DNA of 64,000 nt from Alphaproteobacteria bacterium (GCA_005884765.1 VAZV01000151.1:1-64000), one strand, 5' to 3'; counted from the first letter of the stretch, positions 36,439 through 45,022 are shown. A program made the numbers and translations. Notes: generated from the letters alone by a model not told the origin.

Positions 36439-37206
36439 ATGAAACTCGGCTTCGAAGAATCCCAATCGGCGTATTCCAGCGGCTCGCAAAGTGCCCGCGC
36501 ATGGACCGAGGCATGGGTCAGCGCCTGGGCCTACTGCCCACATTGCGGCAACGCGAAGATTTCTTCCTTCCCCAACAACAGTCCGCTTGCGGATTTCCTC
36601 TGCACGTCATGCAACGAGGAATTCGAACTAAAGAGCCAAAAGGGAAAATTCGGAACGCGGGTTGTGGACGGCGCATTCAAGACGAAGTGCGACCGTCTCG
36701 CAGCAAGCAACAATCCGAATCTGTTCCTGATGAACTACGATCTCAAGTCGCTCGCGGTGGTTAATCTTTTCATCGTGCCAAAACATTTTTTTGTCCGCGA
36801 GATTATCGAGGAACGAAAGCCGCTGGCTATCACTGCGCGCCGCGCCGGCTGGATTGGATCGAACATCCTGCTCAGCCGCGTTCCGGAATCCGGCAAAATT
36901 CACATCGTTCGGGGTAGCGTGGTTCGGGAGAAGGAGCTCGTTCTCGCAGAATGGCAAAGGACGCTTTTTCTCAGAAATGAATCTCCGGAGACGCGGGGCT
37001 GGCTGCTCGATGTCATCAAGTGCGTGGAATCGCTCGGCAAGCGAGACTTCACGCTTGACGAGGTCTACGCTTTCGAGCGGCATCTCGGCGATCTCTATCC
37101 CGGCAACCAGAACATCAAGCCGAAGATACGTCAGCAGCTTCAATATTTGCGTGATCGCGGATTTATTGATTTCGTCTCGCGTGGAAACTATCGTTTGCGA
37201 TCCTAG
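36439..37206 (+). CDS. DpnI-like methyl-directed restriction endonuclease
   Basis: A 255-residue homolog of DpnI, the type IIM enzyme of Streptococcus pneumoniae that cuts Gm6ATC. Similarity runs end to end: SQSARAWTEAWVSAWAYCPHCGN, NNSPLADF, EEFELKSQKGKF, KPLAITARRAGWIGSNI, and RQQLQYLRDRGFIDFVSRGNYR. The PD-(D/E)xK residues are D52, E63 and K65; four cysteines (33, 36, 55, 58) form the zinc site. Residues about 185-255 are the winged helix that also reads methyladenine. The gene is intact and alone: no DpnC/DpnD-like or methylase gene is nearby. A zinc-ribbon gene follows by 9 bp. It would restrict Dam-methylated incoming DNA, by family inference. Confidence 0.95.
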   Translation: MKLGFEESQSAYSSGSQSARAWTEAWVSAWAYCPHCGNAKISSFPNNSPLADFLCTSCNEEFELKSQKGKFGTRVVDGAFKTKCDRLAASNNPNLFLMNYDLKSLAVVNLFIVPKHFFVREIIEERKPLAITARRAGWIGSNILLSRVPESGKIHIVRGSVVREKELVLAEWQRTLFLRNESPETRGWLLDVIKCVESLGKRDFTLDEVYAFERHLGDLYPGNQNIKPKIRQQLQYLRDRGFIDFVSRGNYRLRS

Positions 37207-37215
37207 GAGACCCGC

Positions 37216-37491
37216 ATGGCCTGGTTTCTCAACTTGTACAAATGTGAGCGTTGCAGGCGCCGATGGGCCGACGAATGGTCCTGCACGTGCGACGATACGT
37301 GCCCGCATTGCGGCATGCGGGACATGACTCCGTACAAGAGCGAGGAGCTCACCACGTTGATTGAAGAGGAAGGCAAGGAGTTCGTCGTGCTTTGGTCGCC
37401 CGAGACGGCGGAACACGAGCCCGATTATCGCGAGCTGGGCCGTTTCCCGTCACGAGAGAAAGCATTGGAATTTTTATCCGCCGACGGCTGA
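37216..37491 (+). CDS. Conserved zinc-ribbon protein downstream of the DpnI-like gene
   Basis: A 91-residue protein with CERCRRRWADEWSCTCDDTCPHCGMRDM in its first third: seven cysteines in CxxC-type pairs, likely one or two zinc ribbons. The rest is acidic (LTTLIEEEGKEFVVLW) and ends REKALEFLSADG. I recognise the pattern from uncharacterised rhizobial proteins that usually stand alone. Here it lies 9 bp after the DpnI-like stop with GGAG before the ATG, so the two share a transcript. Confidence 0.8.
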   Translation: MAWFLNLYKCERCRRRWADEWSCTCDDTCPHCGMRDMTPYKSEELTTLIEEEGKEFVVLWSPETAEHEPDYRELGRFPSREKALEFLSADG

Positions 37492-37498
37492 GCCAAAC

Positions 37499-38090
37499 AC
37501 CCATGATTTTTGCCCTCGCGCGGCGTGCGCGCAAACAGAAAATTCGCCCGTGGGATCAACGTGATTCTACCTGTCCAGTCCCCCCTTGCAAAAATATTTC
37601 GCTTTCGGCGTCGGGCAAATCATCTCTACAGATTCGCCCGTCTCGGCCCTCACGAGGGGCGTATCGCGATCGTCACGGACGTTGGGCACGAGATGCGGTG
37701 GACGCGGCAGCGTCGGGCGCGCAATGGGATCGCAGGGCGGGTCTTCATGGGCCTGTGAGCAATCGAAGGCGCGCGGACGACAGATGTTGCTCGCGGACGG
37801 CAAAAGCGTGTGGTCCTGGCACCCGTTGCTGGTGTCAAGTTGGCGGAGGCAAGTCGGCCCAACCGGGCGCGGGCATGCCGCTCATTCGCCAACGACGGTG
37901 ACAAGACGAATTCGTCGCCGGGGAGAGCGCGCTATAAGCCGTTAAAACCATTGCGTGTGGGAACGCCGGGTGAGAGCGGTGGACCTGTGGTGACGACGCT
38001 CGTGTGCTTTCTGCTTGTTGCACGCGAGGCTGCGGGTGCATTGGGCACCCGGTGTTCCCCACGCCCTCCTTTTCGAGGCGAGTGGTTTGC
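37499..38090 (+). repeat. Long structured interspersed element, copy 1
   Basis: About 0.6 kb with no convincing gene. Blocks match 52400-52830 in reverse orientation: GGGGCG...CGCGATCGTCACG (about 37655-37680), GCGGACGGCAAAAGCGTGTGG (about 37793), GGGGAGAGCGCG.TATAAGCCGTTAAAACCATTGCG (about 37920-37957), CTCGTGTGCTTTCTGCTTGTTGCACGCGAGGCTGCGGGTGCA (about 38000-38041), then a GGGCACCCGGTGTTCCCCACGCCCTC end. The first 150 bp are a separate block not seen in the second copy. I know this sequence type as common in Bradyrhizobium genomes. Confidence 0.75.
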
Positions 38091-38140
38091 ACGGCTCGGG
38101 GCATTGCGCCCGCGAGATCGAGAACGCATGTCCCTGCGCT

Positions 38141-38279
38141 GTCATGCCCCGCCACCGGGTCGCGCGAATGCGCGCCCGATGACAGGCTCCGGCGGGGCAT
38201 CCAGTACGCCGCGGCTTCTCGATTCAATCACCGGCGTCTCTGGAATACTGGGTCGCCCGGTCAAGCCGGGCGATGACAT
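38141..38279. repeat. GTCATGCC-ended palindromic repeat, extended copy
   Basis: Begins GTCATGCCCCGCC and ends GCCGGGCGATGACAT with CCAGTACGCCG and ATACTGGGTCGCC inside, as in the 100-bp elements, but with an extra GCGCGAATGCGCGC hairpin near the left end. It directly follows the long element copy 1. Confidence 0.7.
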
Positions 38280-38283
38280 CAGA

Positions 38284-38776
38284 AGAAATTGGCTGTTTGA
38301 AACGTGAAGTCGATATAAGCGAAGCGCCTTGCGGCGATGGGCTTCGCGTTTTCAACGCGCGGCGGCAAATAACGGGGTGGGGACGCGCTTCGCCCGGGAG
38401 GATTAAGGAAGCGCCCCCACCCGCCCGACGGCGCCCAACGTTGCCGGTCTGACAACGCCGGCGCCGCCGATTTCGTGAACCTGTTGACCAAACCGCAGGG
38501 CACGGGAGATGTTTCATTAAATCGAGGACAGGTTCCCTCCACCCGACTCATGCGCTCGCGAGCCCGTTTCGAACATCCTCAAATGGCGATCCGAACGATC
38601 GCGTCACCCGCGATCCGGTTCCTCCGCGCCTTGAGGAAAGCTCTGTGGTTCGAGCATGATTTCTTCGAGACCTGGTGGCCTGCGATGACAAATCTTTTTG
38701 CCGATTGATCGCGGCGCGATTCCGTTCACAATGCAACCGGTAGATGCGAGTCGGGCCCGACCGGCGGAGAAAATAA
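38284..38776. other. Intergenic stretch without a supported gene
   Basis: About 490 bp. It contains short G/C hairpins (for example GCGAAGCGCCTTGCGGCGATGGGCTTCGC) and an ACAACGCCGGCGCCGCCG run. No frame here has a credible ribosome-binding site or a recognisable product. It may be the decayed end of the repeat cluster. Confidence 0.5.
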
Positions 38777-39223
38777 ATGGCCGAGGATCTCAACCGGCAG
38801 CGCGTATTGAATTTTCTCGAGACGTTTTACGCGCGCGATACCGAAGGCGCGCTGGCGCGGTGCAGCGACGACGTCAGCTTCCTCGCCAACGCGCCGGTGG
38901 ACATCCTGCCGCATATGGGCGGCCATCACGGCAAGGCCGAGGTGCGGAAGATGTGGCAGACGATCCACGCCCGCTATTCCGACATGCGCTACGAGGTGCC
39001 GATCGTCGTCGCCGACGGCGACAAGATCGCGACGCTGATCCGCGTGTTCTTCCGCAAGAGCGAGAACGAGCGGATCGTGCAATTCGATCTCGCCGCCTTT
39101 TACACCCTGCGTGACGGCTTGATCACCGAGATCCGCGAGATCCTGGATTCCTTCGATCTGGTGCAGCAGATCCTGGAGCGCGATGTCGCGGAGGCGCTGA
39201 CCGGCAAGCCCGGCGGAATTTGA
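38777..39223 (+). CDS. SnoaL/NTF2-like protein
   Basis: A 148-residue protein of the cone-shaped NTF2-like fold: helix VLNFLETFYARDTEGALARCSDDVSFLAN, GGHHGKAEVRKMWQTIHARYSDMRYEVP, then strands IATLIRVFFRKSENERIVQFDLAAFYTLRDGLITEIREI. The family includes polyketide cyclases, dehydratases and many unknowns; here no catalytic residues can be assigned. A free-standing gene with GGCGGAG upstream of the ATG. Confidence 0.85.
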   Translation: MAEDLNRQRVLNFLETFYARDTEGALARCSDDVSFLANAPVDILPHMGGHHGKAEVRKMWQTIHARYSDMRYEVPIVVADGDKIATLIRVFFRKSENERIVQFDLAAFYTLRDGLITEIREILDSFDLVQQILERDVAEALTGKPGGI

Positions 39224-39327
39224 GCTCGAAACGCGTCATGACAACCGTTCCCGGTTGAACCTGATCCTCGCCCGTGGCGACCCATCACGAGGCTAATTTC
39301 CGGGCCTCGACAGGCGCTCTATCCTCC

Positions 39328-39591
39328 ATGAAAATCGCATTGCTTGTCGTGTTGGGTCTGATTTTGGGCGCGCTGGGCGGCGCCGCGCTCGGCATCGGGG
39401 CCGGGCTTGCCTGGGTCGAGATCTTCAAGACCACGGGACTTGAAGGCTACAGCGGCATGCTGGTGTTCTTCACCTTCATGCCGCTCGGCGCCATCATCGG
39501 CGGCCTCGGCGGCGCGCTGCTGTTCGGCGTGCTGGCGTTGCGCGACGCAGCGATCGCCATCGAGCGCGAGCCGATCCGCCATGACCCGTAG
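39328..39591 (+). CDS. Small two-helix membrane protein
   Basis: An 87-residue protein: KIALLVVLGLILGALGGAALGIGAGLAWVEI as a first glycine-rich helix, and GMLVFFTFMPLGAIIGGLGGALLFGVLALRDAA as a second, then a short charged tail. Glycine zippers suggest tight packing or oligomers. The ATG at 39328 is used because upstream codons are not membrane-like and are less conserved-looking. No function is known. Confidence 0.65.
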   Translation: MKIALLVVLGLILGALGGAALGIGAGLAWVEIFKTTGLEGYSGMLVFFTFMPLGAIIGGLGGALLFGVLALRDAAIAIEREPIRHDP

Positions 39592-39786
39592 TCGCGATGA
39601 CGCAAAGCGCGTCGGCTGACGAAGGTTCACCAGCAAGACTTGCCCAGAAGACGTGCGGGTATGTCGGTGAATCGCCGCATATTGGCCGCGATGCGGTCAA
39701 AATCGGCAGCCCTGATAGCGTCACTTAACGTCGTCGTGCGGGGGACTTCCGCGCTCGCTTCACATGCGAAAACAAGGAAATAGCCG

Positions 39787-40200
39787 ATGAACGCTATCAA
39801 TCGTTCCGAACAACTTGAAACAGCTGAAGTGGATACCGATCTCGAGGCGGTGTCGGAAGTCGAAGCCGGCATTCGTGATTTCGTGCGTAACGACATCGCC
39901 TATCTGCGCCGGCCGCCGGTCGTCGCCAACGGCGAGCCGCTCGAGCCGAACCAGGAAAACGCCGTCAACAGCGTCAACTCGCTGATCCAGCGCGTCGCCG
40001 GTACCTCGCTCGCTGAAATCGAAAAGCTGATCGGCGAACTCGAGGGCTTGCGCGACCTGCTGCATGCCGAGGGCCAGCGCGTCCAGCGCGAGATCTCGGG
40101 CTACGCCCAGCTCAGCCAGGCCGCGATGAAATCCACGCGCATGATCGCCGACAATGTGACGCAGTGGAAGCGCACCGCGGACGGACTGCGCAACGGCTAA
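39787..40200 (+). CDS. Conserved hypothetical protein, coiled-coil
   Basis: A 137-residue acidic soluble protein with no signal. The N-terminus ETAEVDTDLEAVSEVEAG is followed by RNDIAYLRRPPV and a long amphipathic helix, SLAEIEKLIGELEGLRDLLHAEGQRVQREI, then QLSQAAMKSTRMIADNVTQWK. The long helices suggest a phasin-like or self-associating protein, but the resemblance is not strong enough to name it. A terminator follows. Confidence 0.75.
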   Translation: MNAINRSEQLETAEVDTDLEAVSEVEAGIRDFVRNDIAYLRRPPVVANGEPLEPNQENAVNSVNSLIQRVAGTSLAEIEKLIGELEGLRDLLHAEGQRVQREISGYAQLSQAAMKSTRMIADNVTQWKRTADGLRNG

Positions 40201-40227
40201 TCCTCCAATCATTGCCGACATCTTAAG

Positions 40228-40260
40228 CCGCCGCCTTCCCTGGCCAAGGAAGCGCGGCGG
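40228..40260 (+). terminator. Probable terminator hairpin
   Basis: CCGCCG-C-CTTCC pairs with GGAAG-CG-CGGCGG around TGGCCAA; TTCTGTTC follows. It begins 28 bp beyond the stop of the coiled-coil gene. Confidence 0.6.
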
Positions 40261-40280
40261 TTCTGTTCGATAAATGTAGA

Positions 40281-40379
40281 TGTCATCACCCGCGAAAGCG
40301 GGTGATCCAGTAATCGTCAGTGTCTCGATTCTCACGAATGGCACGGCGTACTGGATGCCCCGCCTGCGCGGGGCATGAC
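40281..40379. repeat. TGTCAT-ended palindromic repeat (about 100 bp)
   Basis: TGTCATCACCCGCGAAAGCGGGTGATCCAGTA at the left and CGTACTGGATGCCCCGCCTGCGCGGGGCATGACG at the right, each a hairpin. It is the reverse orientation of the unit at 23865-23965. Confidence 0.85.
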
Positions 40380-40472
40380 GGAAGATCGATATCGGCTTGA
40401 ACGTTGCGGGCGGCGCTTGCGACCAACAGCCGGCCGCCGCACAGGGCAGCGCAAATCCGGGGGAACATCGAG

Positions 40473-40610
40473 ATGGCAAGCATCCGGCCCGACGATACCA
40501 ATCCGATGCCGCTGCGCGCCTCGCCGCACCGGATGAGCACTCTCATGATCAGGTTTTTCGGCCTGCTGCTTCTGACGGTGGCGGTGCTCGCTCTGCTCTA
40601 CAGCCGCTGA
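40473..40610 (+). CDS. Small single-helix membrane protein
   Basis: A 45-residue protein: a polar N-terminus rich in Pro, Arg and Met, then MIRFFGLLLLTVAVLALLY as a single membrane helix and a C-terminal SR. GGGGGAA lies 8 bases upstream of the ATG at 40473, a good ribosome-binding site. It is convergent with the 47-residue gene at 40666-40809. Confidence 0.55.
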   Translation: MASIRPDDTNPMPLRASPHRMSTLMIRFFGLLLLTVAVLALLYSR

Positions 40611-40665
40611 CCGCGGCGGCGGACAGCGATCCGCTATTCGCGTTGCAGGGTTAGCAAAGCCTGAG

Positions 40666-40809
40666 CTATTGACCTTCGATCAGCGCGGCATCCAGCGAAT
40701 AGGAGCCGTCGGCGTAACCCTTGACCACCATTGTCGTCGTCAACATCACCGCAAGCGTCACGGTTGCGAAGATAAAGCCCACCAGTTTCAGGCCGCTACG
40801 GTCTGCCAT
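40666..40809 (-). CDS. Small membrane protein (47 residues)
   Basis: The frame reads MADRSGLKLVGFIFATVTLA, then VMLTTTMVVKGYADGSYSLD and AALIEGQ. There is one N-terminal membrane helix and a short polar tail, so it is an inner-membrane protein with a periplasmic C-terminus or a cleaved secreted peptide. GGGGGAC is 3-9 bases upstream of the ATG, codon use is typical of the genome, and the hydrophobic pattern is clean. It would be missed by length cut-offs. I recognise similar short proteins in Bradyrhizobium only by pattern. Confidence 0.6.
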   Translation of the reverse strand: MADRSGLKLVGFIFATVTLAVMLTTTMVVKGYADGSYSLDAALIEGQ

Positions 40810-40959
40810 GATCGTCCCCCGTCCAGATTTTCCCCGGGAAGCTTATGGCAGGCACAAAGTTCAAAATGCGTTAGCAAAAACCGTTCCGAACAGGGCCTGG
40901 TTAATACTCCGTCATGGCCTTGGGGATTCGACCCGAAGCCGGCCATCTCAGGCAGCGCC

Positions 40960-41427
40960 TCACCGCGGCACAAAGGCGGTGGCGAGCAGCGAGAACACCA
41001 ATTCGCCGCGCTGGTTGGTGCCGGTGTTGCGAGCCTGCACGATGCCCCATTGGGGGCGCGTGTCGGACGTCCGCTTGCTGACGATCTCGCTGGCAAAGCT
41101 GATGGTATCGCCCGATAGCACCGGCCTGATCCAGCGCAATTCGCGAAACCCGGGCGATGGCCCCCACACCGCGACCTCCACACCGCGGGCGGTGGCCTCC
41201 CTTGCCTGGCGCTGGGTGTCTTCGACCAGAAGCTTCATGCAGACCGATCCGACGTGCCAGCCCGAGGCGGCGAGCCCGCCGAACAGCGATTTGCGGCCCG
41301 CTTCCTCGTCGAGATGGAAGGCTTGCGGATCGAATTGCGCGGCAAATTTCTTGATCGCCTCGGCGGTGAAGGTAAACGATCCCAGTTCACGCCGCTGCCC
41401 GACCGCCATCTCCTCGAAGAAGCGCAT
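40960..41427 (-). CDS. MaoC-family dehydratase (second of pair)
   Basis: A 155-residue hot-dog fold protein of the MaoC/(R)-hydratase group: MAVGQRRELGSFTFTAEAIKKFAAQFDPQAFHLDEEAG with the hydratase motif's Asp and His (FDPQxFHxD), then LFGGLAASGWHVGSVCM and the strand RWIRPVLSGDTISFASEIV. Such proteins hydrate enoyl-CoAs. Its ATG overlaps the stop of the upstream MaoC gene (TGATG), so the two are translationally coupled and probably form a heterodimer. Confidence 0.9.
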   Translation of the reverse strand: MRFFEEMAVGQRRELGSFTFTAEAIKKFAAQFDPQAFHLDEEAGRKSLFGGLAASGWHVGSVCMKLLVEDTQRQAREATARGVEVAVWGPSPGFRELRWIRPVLSGDTISFASEIVSKRTSDTRPQWGIVQARNTGTNQRGELVFSLLATAFVPR

Positions 41428-41879
41428 CAGGCGCGGCCCTCGCGCCGCCGCACGATGATCGGCGAGATCATCTCGCACAGCACCTCGCCGCCGGCATTAC
41501 GGGCCGCGCCCTTGAGCGTCACGATCCCGGTCTCCGGCCGGCTTTTGGACAGCCGCGCCTCGGTAACGTCGACCTCGAGCATCAGATTGTCGTCCGGCCT
41601 CAAGGGAGTGAGCCAGCGGACCTCGTTGACGCCGGGCGAGCCCATGGAGGCGGTGCGGCCGATGAAGCCGTCGAACATCATCCGCATCATGATTGAGCAG
41701 AGGTGCCAGCCCGAGCCCGAGAGGCCTTGCAGCATCGAGGCCTTCGCTGCCTCCTCATCCAGATGCATCGGCTGCGGATCGAATTCAGCGGCGAAGGCGA
41801 GCATTTCCTCGCGCGTGACGTGGCGCGGTCCGAATGTGCCGAGACGGCCGGGCGGAAAATCTTCGAAAGTCAGGGTCAT
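41427..41879 (-). CDS. MaoC-family dehydratase (first of pair)
   Basis: A 150-residue MaoC/hot-dog protein, paralogous to the following gene: MTLTFEDFPPGRLGTFGPRHVTREEMLAFAAEFDPQPMHLDEEAA, GLSGSGWHLCSIMMRMM and VRWLTPLRPDDNLMLEVDV. The catalytic-type FDPQPMHLD is intact. The ATG at 41879 is used; the longer frame upstream would run into the intergenic region. No clear ribosome-binding site is visible. Substrate unknown; acyl-CoA metabolism is inferred. Confidence 0.9.
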   Translation of the reverse strand: MTLTFEDFPPGRLGTFGPRHVTREEMLAFAAEFDPQPMHLDEEAAKASMLQGLSGSGWHLCSIMMRMMFDGFIGRTASMGSPGVNEVRWLTPLRPDDNLMLEVDVTEARLSKSRPETGIVTLKGAARNAGGEVLCEMISPIIVRRREGRA

Positions 41880-41994
41880 GATTGTGGTTAGTGGGAGACG
41901 AGGCCCGATTGTGGCCGCACTTTGCGGCAATCTCAACCCAGGCGCGCGCATGGCTCGTGCTACATACGGGGCTCATATCTGCTGGGGGACAACG

Positions 41995-42288
41995 ATGTTT
42001 GAATTTCAGGACCTGTTTCAGTGGGACCGGTTCATCACGCCGACCATCATCAAGACGTTCTATTGGCTGGTGATCGCGCTGATCTGCCTGTTCGGCCTAT
42101 CCGGCATCTTCTCAGGCCTGGCGGCGATGGCGATCAGCCCGTTCGGCGGATTTCTGGTGCTGCTCTCCTCGATCGCCAGCATCGTCGTCGGCATCGTGTT
42201 TTCGCGTATCGTCGCGGAATTCATCCTGATTGTGTTCCGCATCAACGAGCATCTGGGGGCGATTCGCGACCAGGGCGGAATCCGCTAA
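41995..42288 (+). CDS. DUF4282 membrane protein
   Basis: A 97-residue protein: [41 protein letters not shown], then a second helix [35 protein letters not shown]. The aromatic FxxLFxWDxFITPxIIK start and the RIxxEFILIxFRINEHL end are the DUF4282 hallmarks. GGGGGAC precedes the ATG at 41995. The C-terminus overlaps the end of ychF on the opposite strand by 4 bp. Function unknown. Confidence 0.85.
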   Translation: MFEFQDLFQWDRFITPTIIKTFYWLVIALICLFGLSGIFSGLAAMAISPFGGFLVLLSSIASIVVGIVFSRIVAEFILIVFRINEHLGAIRDQGGIR

Positions 42289-43382
42289 TTATTGAAACGG
42301 AAATGCATGACGTCGCCGTCGGCGACGACATACTCCTTGCCTTCCAGCCGCAACTTGCCGGCGTCGCGCGCGCCGGCCTCGCCGCCCAGCGAAACATAGT
42401 CGTCATACGCGATCGTCTCGGCGCGGATAAAACCCTTTTCGAAATCGGTATGGATGACGCCAGCGGCGGCCGGGCCCTTGGTGCCGCGATGGATGGTCCA
42501 TGCGCGGGCTTCCTTCGGCCCGACGGTGAAATAGGTGATAAGGTCGAGCAGTTGATAGCCGGCGCGGATCAGCCGGTCGAGACCGGCTTCCTCAAGCCCG
42601 AGCGTCTCCAGGAATTCCGCGCGCTCCTCGCGTGACAGGGTCGCGATTTCGGATTCGATCTTGGCGGAGATCACCACCGCGACCGCATTCTCCTCCTTGG
42701 CGCGCTCGACCACCTGCCTGGAAAAGCCGTTGCCTTCCCTGGCGGAAGCTTCCTCGACATTGCAGACGTAAAGCACGGGCTTGGACGTCAAGAGGCCCAG
42801 CATGGCGAAAGCACGCTCTTCCTCTGGCTTGCGCGCCAGCAACCGCGCCGGCTTGCCCTCGCGCAATAACACCAGTGCGCGGTTGACGAGATCGAGCTGT
42901 TCCTTGGCGTCCTTGTCGTTACCCTTGGCCTTCTTGGCGAGATTGTCGACGCGCTTTTCCAGGCTTTCAAGATCGGCGAGCATCAGCTCGGTCTCGATCG
43001 TCTCGATGTCGGAGAGCGGCGCGATCTTGCCTTCGACATGGGTGATGTCGGAATCCTCAAAGCAGCGCACCACATGGGCGATCGCATCGACCTCGCGGAT
43101 GGTGGCGAGGAACTGGTTGCCAAGCCCCTCGCCCTTGGAGGCGCCGCGGACAAGCCCTGCGATATCGACAAAGGTCAGCCGGGTCGGAATGATCTGCGCG
43201 GACTTTCCGACTTCCGCCAACTTGTCGAGCCGGGGATCGGGCACCGCGACCTCACCGACATTCGGCTCGATAGTGCAGAACGGATAATTCGCCGCCTGCG
43301 CCGCCGCGGTCTCCGTCAGCGCATTGAACAGCGTCGATTTGCCGACATTGGGCAATCCGACGATCCCGCATTTGAATCCCAT
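42285..43382 (-). CDS. ychF: Redox-regulated ATPase YchF
   Basis: YchF (OLA1) is an Obg-related P-loop NTPase that hydrolyses ATP and binds ribosomes. The 365-residue protein has family length: G1 GLPNVGKST at residues 7-15, G3 [20 protein letters not shown] near 66, an NVEE-type G4 region (YVCNVEEAS) and the C-terminal TGS domain ([17 protein letters not shown], then [26 protein letters not shown]). The ATG at 43382 has AGGA upstream. It is last in the rplY-pth-ychF run. Confidence 0.97.
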   Translation of the reverse strand: MGFKCGIVGLPNVGKSTLFNALTETAAAQAANYPFCTIEPNVGEVAVPDPRLDKLAEVGKSAQIIPTRLTFVDIAGLVRGASKGEGLGNQFLATIREVDAIAHVVRCFEDSDITHVEGKIAPLSDIETIETELMLADLESLEKRVDNLAKKAKGNDKDAKEQLDLVNRALVLLREGKPARLLARKPEEERAFAMLGLLTSKPVLYVCNVEEASAREGNGFSRQVVERAKEENAVAVVISAKIESEIATLSREERAEFLETLGLEEAGLDRLIRAGYQLLDLITYFTVGPKEARAWTIHRGTKGPAAAGVIHTDFEKGFIRAETIAYDDYVSLGGEAGARDAGKLRLEGKEYVVADGDVMHFRFNN

Positions 43383-43439
43383 AATTTGTCCTGATCCTTC
43401 GCGCGGCACCGCAGCGAGTAAATTTGTGACGGGCACACT

Positions 43440-44048
43440 TTATGGTGCGGCGCCGCCATCATCTCTGTCGAAAAATCCCTTCGCCTGCATCGCCAAATGC
43501 ACCTTGTTCTGGAACGTCGAATCGCGATCGGTGGCGAGCAGGCCTGCGTTATCGGCGATCGCCTCGCACAGGGCCGTCACCCACGGGCCGTCGTCCTTGG
43601 CGAAATCGGACAACACGTAGCTGTGCACCAATTCCTTGATGCCGGGATGACCGATCCCGAGCCGCACCCGGCGATAGTCGTTGCCGATATGCGAGGAAAT
43701 CGAGCGCAACCCGTTATGACCGGCGATGCCGCCGCCGACCTTGACCCGCACCTTCGCCGGCGGCAATTCGAGCTCGTCCTGGAACACGGTGATCTCGCCA
43801 GCGGCAAGCTTGAAGAAGTTCGCGGCTTCCTGAACCGCGCGGCCGGAATCATTCATGTAGGTCGACGGGCGAAGCAGGATCACCCGCTCGCGATCCAGCG
43901 CGCCTTCCGAGGTCTCGCCCTGAAAGCGGCGGCGCCATGGTGCGAAACCATGACGCCGCGCAATCTCTTCAACGGCCAAGAAGCCGATATTGTGCCGGTT
44001 GCGCGCGTATCTCGCGCCGGGATTGCCGAGTCCCACAAACAGTCGCAT
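43440..44048 (-). CDS. pth: Peptidyl-tRNA hydrolase
   Basis: Pth releases tRNA from peptidyl-tRNA that drops off the ribosome. The 202-residue protein starts [23 protein letters not shown], with catalytic His20 in HNIGF, and has the other active-site residues in KPSTYMN-like [10 protein letters not shown] (Asn near 68), [15 protein letters not shown] (Asp near 93) and [13 protein letters not shown] (Asn near 114). It follows rplY by 22 bp and precedes ychF by 57 bp, probably one operon. Confidence 0.97.
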   Translation of the reverse strand: MRLFVGLGNPGARYARNRHNIGFLAVEEIARRHGFAPWRRRFQGETSEGALDRERVILLRPSTYMNDSGRAVQEAANFFKLAAGEITVFQDELELPPAKVRVKVGGGIAGHNGLRSISSHIGNDYRRVRLGIGHPGIKELVHSYVLSDFAKDDGPWVTALCEAIADNAGLLATDRDSTFQNKVHLAMQAKGFFDRDDGGAAP

Positions 44049-44070
44049 GACGCGGCATCCCGCGGCTTAC

Positions 44071-44838
44071 TTACTTCTTCTTGTCGCCGCCGCCGGCGGG
44101 CGCTTTCGCACCGGCCGCCGGGGCCGCCACAGCACCTGCCGCCGGAGCACCGGTCGCGGGTGCGCCAGCCGCTGGAGCCGCTGTTGCGCCAGGCGCTGGA
44201 GCCGCGCCAGGCGCCGGCACACCGGTAGCAGCAGCGGCAGCCGCGGCAGCCGCCGCCTTCTGCTCTTCGGCGTAGCCCGACGGCGGCACAATGGTCACCA
44301 GCGTAATGTCCTCGCGCGCCAATGATTTCACGCCTGATGGCAGCTTGATGTCGGACAGGTGCAACGAGTGGCCGATCTCAAGACCGCTGACGTCGGCATC
44401 GATATATTGCGGAATATTATCGACCGAGCATTCCAGATCGAGGGTATGGGTGACGATGTTGACGGTGCCGCCGCGCTTGACGCCGGGCGAGGCATCCGCC
44501 CGCTGGATGTGCAGGGGAACGCTGATGCGGATAGTGGCGCCTTCGCCGAGCCGCATGAAGTCGACATGAACAGGAAGATCGCGCACGGGATCGAGATGGA
44601 AGTCGCGCGGAATCACGCGGTGCTTCTTGCCCTCGAGATCGATGTCGTAGATCGTGGTGAGGAACCGGCCGGCCAGGATGCGCTGGCGCAGTTCGATATC
44701 GTCGACCGAGATCGGCGTGGGGGGCTGGTTGTTGCCATAGATCACTCCGGGCACTCTCCCGGCGCGACGCTCGGCCCGTGCGGCCCCCTTGCCGACTGAC
44801 GGACGTGCTGTCGCCTTCAATTCCTTGACGGTCGCCAT
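44071..44838 (-). CDS. rplY: 50S ribosomal protein L25/Ctc-type
   Basis: A 255-residue L25 of the long (Ctc/TL5) type, which binds 5S rRNA. Residues 1-95 form the 5S-binding beta barrel (ELKATARPSVGKGAARAERRAGRVPGVIYG, then LPVHVDFMRL), and 100-190 the C-terminal beta domain (NIVTHTLDLECSVDNIPQYIDADVSG). The last 65 residues are an Ala/Pro/Gly low-complexity tail ending in DKKK. AAGGA lies eight bases upstream of the ATG. First gene of the rplY-pth-ychF run; a terminator-like hairpin sits in its leader. Confidence 0.97.
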   Translation of the reverse strand: MATVKELKATARPSVGKGAARAERRAGRVPGVIYGNNQPPTPISVDDIELRQRILAGRFLTTIYDIDLEGKKHRVIPRDFHLDPVRDLPVHVDFMRLGEGATIRISVPLHIQRADASPGVKRGGTVNIVTHTLDLECSVDNIPQYIDADVSGLEIGHSLHLSDIKLPSGVKSLAREDITLVTIVPPSGYAEEQKAAAAAAAAAATGVPAPGAAPAPGATAAPAAGAPATGAPAAGAVAAPAAGAKAPAGGGDKKK

Positions 44839-44869
44839 CGTGTTAAGTCCTTGTTTTCAAAAAGTTAAA

Positions 44870-44884
44870 GGCCGCAGCGCGGCC
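44870..44884 (-). promoter_or_regulatory. Terminator-like hairpin in the rplY leader
   Basis: GGCCGC-GCT-GCGGCC, a perfect 6-bp stem with a 3-base loop, followed on the minus strand by TTTAACTTTTT and then the rplY start 32 bp later. It could be an attenuator or a weak terminator of upstream transcription. Confidence 0.45.
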
Positions 44885-45022
44885 CATTCGCTGCCCGCAG
44901 CAAGCCTCCAGGGGTGCGGGGGCTGCGGACGTGGCGGGCTTTTAGCTCCAAAGGGCGGAAATGACAAGGAAATGAACGGAATTTTTGAGGTTTTGGGCCG
45001 GTTCGGTCCCGAGCAAGCATCG

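Noticed and set aside
36439..37491. A complete restriction-modification system
   Set aside because: There is no methyltransferase in or near the region. DpnI-type enzymes act alone, so I call only a restriction gene plus an unproved partner.
37499..38090. Small genes in the long element copy 1 (several open frames of 60-170 codons)
   Set aside because: The frames overlap each other on both strands, are not maintained in copy 2, and lack ribosome-binding sites.
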